From Mucilaginibacter pankratovii (lineage in GTDB: Bacteria; Bacteroidota; Bacteroidia; Sphingobacteriales; Sphingobacteriaceae): 64,000 nucleotides of DNA. This document shows positions 1 to 6,220 of this stretch, one piece after another. The notes beneath the pieces are model-generated. The model did no database searches. It was given only the letters and a program-made list of their open reading frames with translations, and was not told the origin of the DNA. Within the stretch, counting starts at the first letter, position 1. Each line of letters begins with the position of its first letter. A program made the position numbers and the translations under genes. The stretch covers positions 558,001-622,000 of the forward strand of contig NZ_JACWMY010000001.1 in NCBI RefSeq assembly GCF_014773265.1. Direction: 5' to 3'.

Positions 1-582
1 ATCAGGATCTACAATCAAGGCGTTAAATTCCGGACTGATCTTTTTATAGACTGCGGTCGGCTCAACAGTAATATAGAATTCAAAGGTTGGACCAACGATC
101 AGTTCCAGCAAATGGCCGCCGTGACAGATGCCGTCACTTGTAGCAACGCTGCCATGAGAATGGGCGAAAGGTTTACCGTTATAAAGCGAAATATCGCCTA
201 CAAGGCCGGTTACTTCGGATGGCTCAGCGATATTCGAAAGCTTGAACATTTTGCGGTCCTTATCGTACCAACCGAATTTAGCTGAGGTGGCGTCACCAAA
301 TGCGGTATAATGAGCGTTTTTTACCTGGTATTTTTGCGCAAATTCTGCGATACCCGAGGTGACTTCATCACCCGTTGCCAGTACCAACAGGTAGGTTTTT
401 GTTTTTCCGTTCGTGCTCAACAGTTTAACTTTTGCACCTGGCGCCTTGCCGGGTTTTGCCGGATTGGTCAGTGACACGTATTCCTGCGCGCTCGCGGTAA
501 AAGTTCCGCATAAAATTAAAAGAGCTGCAAAAGCTAATTTTTTGATTTTACTTAAAGCTGTTATTGTATTTAATCCTTTCAT
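1..582 (-). CDS. Exported PPC/DUF296-domain protein, cut by window edge
   Basis: An open frame runs on the minus strand from an ATG at 580-582 to the left edge with no stop, so the C-terminus lies outside. Residues 1-33 form a signal peptide (basic start, hydrophobic core, ASAQ cleavage). The rest matches the PPC/DUF296 fold: a GDEVTSGI-like entry strand, an HSH pair, and a DGICHGGHLLEL segment whose histidines sit at the metal or trimer site of the family. Family members are trimeric and are often called PD1-like DNA-binding proteins, but the export signal argues for a periplasmic or surface role here, so a DNA-binding function is unlikely. It is followed on the same strand by the Crp-like gene upstream at higher coordinates, about 90 bases away. 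Substrate and role are unknown. Confidence 0.8.
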   Translation of the reverse strand, partial: MKGLNTITALSKIKKLAFAALLILCGTFTASAQEYVSLTNPAKPGKAPGAKVKLLSTNGKTKTYLLVLATGDEVTSGIAEFAQKYQVKNAHYTAFGDATSAKFGWYDKDRKMFKLSNIAEPSEVTGLVGDISLYNGKPFAHSHGSVATSDGICHGGHLLELIVGPTFEFYITVEPTAVYKKISPEFNALIVDPD

Positions 583-674
583 CGTTCCTATTGCTTAACG
601 ATGCAAAGGTGGGCAGCTTTGTTTTCATGGGCCAATAAACTTAGTTAAGAAATATTCTTAAACAAGTTTAAGAA

Positions 675-1277
675 TCAGGATGGGCGCACCCGTTTCTTCC
701 GGACCTTACTCAGGAATTCAGGGGTTATACCCAGGTAAGAGGCAATCTGAATATTAGGCAAACGATTAGCCAGGTCCGGATAACGGTTGATAAAGTTGAC
801 ATATCTGTTCTCCGCGGTCACACTGATATTCTGCATAACACGATTTTGAAGGTCAATATATTTCCTTTCAACGATAATGCGAAAGTTCCGGTCAAACTTA
901 TGGTAAGTGGTATAAAGATACAACAGGTCATCATGTTTGATCTGTAATATCACCGATGGCTCAACTGCCTCTATATAAAGGCCGCTCGGGTCTTCGTTAT
1001 AAAAACTTGAAAGATCGGTGATCCATTCGTTTTCCACAGCAAATTGCAGATTGTGTTCTTTTCCATTTTCATCAACGGCATATTGCCTGAAGCAGCCCGA
1101 AACGATGAAAGTAAAATATTTGCAGATATCACCGGGTTGCAATATAAAGCTACGGCGTTTAATACTCCGGGCAGAAAATTTCTCAGGTATTTCACTTCGC
1201 TCAGCATGATTGAGCGGGAAGTACTTTTCAAAGAACTTCAGCAAGGCCGCAATTGATATATCTTCCATATTCACCAT
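675..1277 (-). CDS. Crp/Fnr-family transcriptional regulator
   Basis: A 200-residue protein with an N-terminal cyclic-nucleotide-binding-like beta-roll (about residues 20-120, including the FILQPGD and FIVSGCFRQY strands) and a short C-terminal region with IQIASYLGITPEFLSKVRKK, which resembles the helix-turn-helix of Bacteroidota Crp/Fnr proteins. These small one-sensor regulators usually lack conserved cAMP ligands and their effector is seldom known. No Fnr-type cysteine cluster is seen. It begins 2 bases after the AraC-type gene stops, so the two regulators are probably co-transcribed away from the hxl genes. A second in-frame ATG three codons downstream is an equally possible start. Function in hxl control is an inference from position only. 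Confidence 0.88.
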   Translation of the reverse strand: MVNMEDISIAALLKFFEKYFPLNHAERSEIPEKFSARSIKRRSFILQPGDICKYFTFIVSGCFRQYAVDENGKEHNLQFAVENEWITDLSSFYNEDPSGLYIEAVEPSVILQIKHDDLLYLYTTYHKFDRNFRIIVERKYIDLQNRVMQNISVTAENRYVNFINRYPDLANRLPNIQIASYLGITPEFLSKVRKKRVRPS

Positions 1278-1279
1278 TA

Positions 1280-2143
1280 TTAAATTAATGTATTAGCTTT
1301 TAATTTCAAATGATTTTGAGCCTGCTTTTGAAATTCCTCGGGCGTCTGTCCTGTTTGTTTTTTAAAGAAACGGCTAAAATAAGGTCGGTCAGAAAATCCA
1401 AGCTCAAAGGCTATCTCTTTAATGGTATGCTCGCTGTGTATGATTAGCCGCTTGGCCTCCAGTATGATCCGGTCATGGATGATCTGCGTACCGGTTTTTC
1501 CCAATTTATCTTTGAGAATTTGATTTAACCGCTTGGAACTGATATCCAGTTTGCCGGCATAAAAGTCAATATTTCGAACCTGCAGGTAGTTTCCTTCCAG
1601 CAGCATCAGAAACTCGTAAACTCTTTTCTGGTGAATATCATGCGTGGTAAACTCCTCCTCTTTAACCTTGATTAGTTTTAACAGAAACACTTTCAGTAAA
1701 GTTTTTAAGATCATCAGGTCCTTTGACGATTTTTGGTATTCACCGATCAATAAATTATAAATGCCACTCAGATCATCCGCCGCAGCCTTGTCTAATCGCA
1801 GGCAGGAGAACTCGCCCTGCACATTAAATATCTTAAAAATGTCCAGTAAAAATTCTTTATCCTCTTCCTCCAGGACCTCTCTTTTAAAAGATATCAATTC
1901 ACCGTTTTTTCCGGCTTTATTTAACTGGTGTACACGGTACGGCGGGATCAGATAGATCCAGTCTCCTTTAACCTCGAAATCATTTGCTTTCAAAGCATGT
2001 AGAGGATCTTCATTTTTTAGCCATACGATCTCAAAGAAGTCTTTTCTTCCCGGATCATTCAAATAACTCGGCGGGCAGTTATTTAAATTCCTGATGTAGA
2101 TCATCGCGCTTTCAAGGCGATTATCCTTCGTGTCATTTACCAT
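1280..2143 (-). CDS. AraC-family transcriptional regulator
   Basis: A 287-residue protein with an N-terminal cupin-like sensor region (about 1-160) and a C-terminal AraC double helix-turn-helix (about 190-280). The second helix region IKEIAFELGFSDRPYFSRFFKKQTGQTPEEF is the usual AraC signature, split here by the motif FSDRPYFSRFFKK. The gene is divergent from hxlB across a 202-base gap that holds three copies of a GTGGACTATT-like sequence, two in direct repeat 21 bases apart, a layout typical of AraC-family operators. It therefore is the best candidate regulator of hxlBA and of its own operon with the Crp-like gene. The inducer is not visible in the sequence; formaldehyde or a related carbonyl is a guess from the neighbours. 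Confidence 0.9.
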   Translation of the reverse strand: MVNDTKDNRLESAMIYIRNLNNCPPSYLNDPGRKDFFEIVWLKNEDPLHALKANDFEVKGDWIYLIPPYRVHQLNKAGKNGELISFKREVLEEEDKEFLLDIFKIFNVQGEFSCLRLDKAAADDLSGIYNLLIGEYQKSSKDLMILKTLLKVFLLKLIKVKEEEFTTHDIHQKRVYEFLMLLEGNYLQVRNIDFYAGKLDISSKRLNQILKDKLGKTGTQIIHDRIILEAKRLIIHSEHTIKEIAFELGFSDRPYFSRFFKKQTGQTPEEFQKQAQNHLKLKANTLI

Positions 2144-2173
2144 TAAGTAAAGGTAGTTACTTCGGCATTAACC

Positions 2174-2275
2174 TGGTGGATAATCGGATAATTATGGTGG
2201 ACTATTCGGAAGCTTTGTAATTAGAGCCCTTTATTTATGACTTTTAAGTGATCTTAATTCCTAATAGTCCACTCA
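2174..2275. promoter_or_regulatory. Three repeated operator-like sites between araC-type gene and hxlB
   Basis: Copies lie at 2174-2187 (TGGTGGATAATCGG) and 2195-2209 (TGGTGGACTATTCGG) in direct repeat, start to start 21 bases, two helical turns. A third copy lies at 2261-2275 on the other strand; read on the minus strand it shares the core GTGGACTATT exactly with the second. This geometry fits binding of the adjacent AraC-type regulator. A possible -7 element TACTTTTG for hxlB lies at 2316-2323, but the nearest TTTG upstream leaves only 15 bases of spacer instead of about 19. Confidence 0.55.
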
Positions 2276-2345
2276 ATGGGGCTATTTGTATAACCGTTTG
2301 CCCTGACAGAGGCGATACTTTTGCCGAAGAATTAAACGCTTTGAA

Positions 2346-2936
2346 ATGGAATTAACAGATCACTACAACGAGGAGACCGCCGCTGCCCTAAAAGCGAACC
2401 TCATGCAAATATTGCACGAGAACTGTATCCTGGCAGAAAAAATCGAGTACAGCAATTTCGGAGAATTGATCAGCGATATAAACGGGGCGTCGGCCATCTT
2501 CCTGATCGCATCGGGCCGTTCCGGCTTTGCTATGCGTTCAATAGCAATGCGCCTGATGCACCTAGGACTGCGCGTTTTTTTTGTTGGCGAAACGACTACC
2601 CCGGCTATCGAAAAAGGGGATCTGTTATGGGCCGCATCAGGATCAGGAACGACGAGTACGATAGTTAAAGCCGCTGAAAAGGCTAAACAGGTGGATGCAC
2701 GCGTCATCGCGATGACGACTAAGGCATCCTCTACGCTGGCCAGGTTAGCGGATGTACACATCCTGATACCAGCAGCAGAAAAAGAGGATCATAACGGTGC
2801 TAAATCAATACAATATGCCGGGAGCCTTTTTGAACAGACTGTGCTCTTATTAGGCGATGCGGTATTTATGGAGTTATGGAAACTTGACGGAACACCTGCC
2901 GAAGAACTTTGGAAACGTCATGCGAACATGGAATAA
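2346..2936 (+). CDS. hxlB: 6-phospho-3-hexuloisomerase
   Basis: A 196-residue SIS-domain protein. It isomerises D-arabino-3-hexulose-6-phosphate to fructose-6-phosphate, the second step of the ribulose-monophosphate route for fixing or detoxifying formaldehyde in the cytoplasm. The phosphosugar-binding segment ASGRSGFAMRSIAMRL (about 56-71) and the C-terminal QYAGSLFEQTVLLLGDAV helix match the hexuloisomerase family, and the length is normal for it. The identity is strongly supported by the hexulose-phosphate synthase gene 44 bases downstream on the same strand. The order isomerase then synthase is reversed from Bacillus, where hxlA comes first. Probably controlled by the divergent AraC-type gene. 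Confidence 0.92.
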   Translation: MELTDHYNEETAAALKANLMQILHENCILAEKIEYSNFGELISDINGASAIFLIASGRSGFAMRSIAMRLMHLGLRVFFVGETTTPAIEKGDLLWAASGSGTTSTIVKAAEKAKQVDARVIAMTTKASSTLARLADVHILIPAAEKEDHNGAKSIQYAGSLFEQTVLLLGDAVFMELWKLDGTPAEELWKRHANME

Positions 2937-2980
2937 TTAATAATCAATCATATCATTTTTTCAAATTAATAAATAAAACA

Positions 2981-3613
2981 ATGGCAAAATTACAAGTAGC
3001 AATAGACTTATTAACAACAGAGGAAGCATTAGCACTTGCAGCAAAAGTTGCGCCTTATGTAGACATTATCGAACTGGGTACCCCGCTAATAAAGAACATG
3101 GGATCCTCTGTAATTACCGCAATGAAACAAGCACATCCCGACAAATTGGTTTTCGCTGACCTAAAAACGGCGGATGCCGGCGAACTGGAAGCTGACATCG
3201 CATTTAAAGCAGGTGCAGACCTGGTTACCGTTATGGGAGCTGCCGGAAATGCCACGATCATTGGTGCAGTTAAAGCAGCCAGGGCACATGGTAAAGGTGT
3301 AGTTGTAGATACCATCGGTTACCCGGATCGTGTAAAACGTGCACAGGAAGTTATTGAATTAGGTGTTGAATTCGTGGAATTACACGCCGGATTAGATGAA
3401 CAATGGACAGCAGGCTATTCTATCCAGGTGCTGATCGATGAAGCAGCAAGAGCTGGTGTACCCGTTTCTATTGCAGGTGGCGTAAACCTGAGCAACATTG
3501 CTGCGGTTATTAAAGCCGGTGCCCAGGTAGCGGTTGCAGGTGCAGCCATTTATGGAGCAGAGGATCCTGCTGCAGCTGCCAAAGCATTGCGTGAAGCTAT
3601 AGATGCAGTATAA
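2981..3613 (+). CDS. hxlA: 3-hexulose-6-phosphate synthase
   Basis: A 210-residue TIM barrel of the orotidine-phosphate-decarboxylase superfamily that condenses formaldehyde with ribulose-5-phosphate. The start at 2981 is chosen because the protein then opens MAKLQVAIDLL as in the family; the longer frame from 2909 overlaps hxlB and adds 24 residues unlike any family member. The barrel carries the DLKTADAGELEADIAF strand with the metal-binding and catalytic acids, VELHAGLDEQ with the family histidine, and the phosphate-binding SIAGGVN and VAGAAIYG loops near the C-terminus. The pair hxlB-hxlA is followed directly by a strong terminator, so this is a two-gene unit. Confidence 0.95.
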   Translation: MAKLQVAIDLLTTEEALALAAKVAPYVDIIELGTPLIKNMGSSVITAMKQAHPDKLVFADLKTADAGELEADIAFKAGADLVTVMGAAGNATIIGAVKAARAHGKGVVVDTIGYPDRVKRAQEVIELGVEFVELHAGLDEQWTAGYSIQVLIDEAARAGVPVSIAGGVNLSNIAAVIKAGAQVAVAGAAIYGAEDPAAAAKALREAIDAV

Positions 3614-3638
3614 TTAATTTTTAGTACAAGACAACATT

Positions 3639-3667
3639 AAACGCTTTCCGGACTTCGGAAAGCGTTT
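3639..3667 (+). terminator. Rho-independent-like terminator after hxlA
   Basis: A perfect 12-base-pair stem (AAACGCTTTCCG at 3639-3650 with its complement at 3656-3667) around a 5-base loop, 26 bases past the hxlA stop codon. It ends in TTT followed by mixed sequence, so the U-tract is short. Confidence 0.8.
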
Positions 3668-3762
3668 CGAAATCCGGAAATTTTTCAGTTTGGCTGTTAA
3701 CATTTCAACTGCTGACTATCAGTTTAATACCGTACTTTTGGCATTTATTAGCACAAAGCTGT

Positions 3763-4860
3763 ATGACGGATAAGGCCACGATAAACCAACATGATTTCGA
3801 TACTAATGAAAAGTTCCCCGAATTAGAAATCGCGAAAATGGCGCTTGATTCTGCCAATGTAGGCATCTGGGTCATGGATGCGGCAACCAGGAAATTTCTT
3901 CCCTCCAGCCGAACTAAAATTTTATTCGGTTTTTTACCAGAGGAAGAAATGTCTTTTGAAGATGCCCTCTCAAAGGTTGCAGACAAAGACAGCGGGCTAT
4001 TTTTAATAACAGTGGAAAATGCCATCAAAGACCGTAGCAATCTTTATGTAGAATGCCCCGTGAGGATCCCTGGTGAGAAAAAGCACCGTTGGCTTAGCAT
4101 CACCGGCGGGTTTAGCACAACTGATGAAAAGAATAGCTACATCTCCGGGATAGTCGTAGATATTACCGAAAAAAAGCAAAACGATTTACGACGGAGCAAA
4201 TTTATCGGCATGGTCAGTCATGAACTCAAAACCCCACTGACAGCTTTAAAAGCTTATATCCAAATGCTCAACAATTGGGCTAAAAAACAAAAGGATAGTT
4301 TTACGATGGGCGCTTTGTCTAAAGCAGAGAAACAGGTCAAAAAAATGCTGAATATGATCAACAGTCTACTCAACCTATCAGGAGCAGAGGCCGGAAAGAT
4401 CCATTTGAACAAGCAGGAGTTTGCGATGGACGAACTGATCAGGGAGGTAATCGAAGAAACGATGTTCATTACTTCTTCGCACAATATCACCGTGGCTCAC
4501 TGCGATCGTGTAATAGCAAACGCCGATAGGGATAAGATCGAGCAGGTTTTGGTCAACCTACTAAGCAATGCGGCAAAGTACTCCAGCAAGGATAAAACCA
4601 TTGAAGTCACCTGCACAAAAGAAGAAAATATACTTACTGTTAGCATCCTCGACCAGGGCATGGGTATTTCAAAAAAGGATATGGACAAGCTGTTTACTCC
4701 GCATTACCGGGCGGAAACCAAGGAAACCGAAAAGATTGCCGGATTTGGCATAGGTCTCTATCTTTGTTCCGAGATCATTAACCGCCACCAGGGCAAGATC
4801 TGGGTGGAAAGCGTACCGGGCCAGGGCAGCATATTCAAATTCACCCTGCCGGTCAACTAA
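3763..4860 (+). CDS. PAS sensor histidine kinase
   Basis: A 365-residue soluble kinase. An N-terminal PAS/PAC sensor covers about residues 25-135. A HisKA dimerisation domain follows with the phospho-acceptor His153 in the H-box SHELKTPLTALKAY, and a HATPase domain with N-box EQVLVNLLSNAAKY, a DQGMGIS G1 box and FGIGLYLCSEII G2 box. No membrane segment or signal peptide is visible, so it senses inside the cell. A TACTTTTG element (3733-3740) matching the -7 consensus lies 22 bases before the start codon, though no good -33 element is seen. The downstream kinase remnant begins 2 bases after its stop codon and shares its C-terminal motifs, suggesting tandem duplication. Its partner may be the CheY-like protein at 5748-6131. 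Confidence 0.93.
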   Translation: MTDKATINQHDFDTNEKFPELEIAKMALDSANVGIWVMDAATRKFLPSSRTKILFGFLPEEEMSFEDALSKVADKDSGLFLITVENAIKDRSNLYVECPVRIPGEKKHRWLSITGGFSTTDEKNSYISGIVVDITEKKQNDLRRSKFIGMVSHELKTPLTALKAYIQMLNNWAKKQKDSFTMGALSKAEKQVKKMLNMINSLLNLSGAEAGKIHLNKQEFAMDELIREVIEETMFITSSHNITVAHCDRVIANADRDKIEQVLVNLLSNAAKYSSKDKTIEVTCTKEENILTVSILDQGMGISKKDMDKLFTPHYRAETKETEKIAGFGIGLYLCSEIINRHQGKIWVESVPGQGSIFKFTLPVN

Positions 4861-4862
4861 TT

Positions 4863-5740
4863 TTGCAATTCCTTGTTATTCCTAAGCTAACAATTATCTT
4901 TATAAGAAACTTTATCAATGACCGGGATAAACGCTTGCAGCAAGAAAACGACGCACTTAAACAAGATAAGATAGTTTACGAAGAGATTCAACACCGCTTT
5001 GAAACTGTTTTTGAATTGTCCCGGCTGGGCAACAAGATCATTGACCCGGATCTGACTATCCTACAGGTGAATCAATCCCTGGTTACTATGCTGGGATATG
5101 ATAAAAAAGAAGACCTGATCGCCACCCGCATCTTCGACTATGCACCAGACGACCGCCGCGACGACTGGCATTTTCTCCAGCAAAAGCTATGGGCTCATTT
5201 AACGCCATCATTCAGTTTAGAAACCTGTTTAATTAGAAAAGACGGCTCATTGATCTGGTGCCAGGTAACATCCAAACTGATCCCAGAAAACGGCGCGAAA
5301 CTGAGTTATACCATTTTAGAGGACGTCACTGAACAGCCAATTCCGGATGGCGGGAGAATACAATCTTATTTATCAGGGCGATCATTCCGTAAAGGTATTT
5401 GCCGACCAGTTTAAAATAGACCAGCTCATGGTTAATCTGGTGAATAATGCCGTTAAATATGGGCCCCAATCGAAAAGATATCATGATTAAGGTCGACCGT
5501 GTGGCGCGCTTTACACGCATCAGCATGACCGACCGGGGCAACGGCATCGCTGAAAATCACCTGAAGCAGTTGGTCGACCGTTTTTTTCGCGTAAAAAAGC
5601 AAGCTTCGGAAGCTTCGGGATTAGGTTTGGGCCTTTACATTTGTGCCGAGATCATCAGGCGCCACTGCGGCGAGATTGGTGTCGAAAGTACCGTGGGCGA
5701 CGGGTCTACTTTCTGGTTTACCCTGCCCGATGCGGACTAA
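4863..5740 (+). pseudogene. Decayed PAS histidine kinase, frameshifted, HisKA lost
   Basis: Pieces of one kinase lie in all three frames. Frame one (4863-5340) gives a coiled start and a PAS domain ending in YTILEDVTEQ. A second frame (about 5345-5485) gives [19 protein letters not shown], the N-box of the ATPase domain, and then stops. A third frame (about 5485-5740) gives [20 protein letters not shown] and [16 protein letters not shown], the G1 and G2 boxes, to a normal end. The segment that should hold the phospho-acceptor histidine is missing between the first two pieces, so this is a deletion plus at least one further frameshift. No functional kinase can be made. It resembles the intact genes at 3763-4860 and 6221-9205. 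Confidence 0.85.
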
Positions 5741-5747
5741 CACACAT

Positions 5748-6131
5748 TTAGGCTGCAAATCGCTTAACATGATCTACCAATTCCGATAGATCGAATGGCT
5801 TCGCGAGAAAATCATCAGGATTGCACTGTTTTTCACGCAGAGTCGGCCAGCTTTGGTTTGCAGAGATCATAATGATGGGAATATGCTGTGTCGCGGGCTG
5901 CGCTTTCAATTCCCTGCATATATCACGGCCATCCCGGTCCCCTAACTGGACATCGAGCAATACAATATCTGGCTGGATTTGCTGTACCGTATCAAGTACC
6001 GCCCGTCCATTGTCCAAGCCGCAAACTTGATAGCCTTCCGATTCCAGCACATACATAATGATGTCCCGGATATCCGGCTCATCATCTACAACCAGTATTT
6101 TCTTTGCCACCGCTAACTTATTCGTTTCCAT
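5748..6131 (-). CDS. Single-domain CheY-like response regulator
   Basis: A 127-residue receiver domain without an output domain. Acidic pocket Asp16/Asp17, phospho-acceptor Asp60 in the strand IVLLDVQLGD, switch Ser90, and Lys111 in FLAKPFDL are all present, so it should be phosphorylated normally. Such stand-alone receivers relay phosphate or bind a target protein. It faces the decayed kinase (7 bases between ends) and is divergent from the 994-residue kinase, with 89 bases between their start codons. Likely partners are the neighbouring kinases; this is inferred from position. Confidence 0.93.
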   Translation of the reverse strand: METNKLAVAKKILVVDDEPDIRDIIMYVLESEGYQVCGLDNGRAVLDTVQQIQPDIVLLDVQLGDRDGRDICRELKAQPATQHIPIIMISANQSWPTLREKQCNPDDFLAKPFDLSELVDHVKRFAA

Positions 6132-6220
6132 GATTTTTTAAGAAGCAAATGTCAAGCCATAAACAAACAAATGTGCTGTCCGGTTGTCTTTTTAAGATAT
6201 TATTACCTTTACGCTAACGC

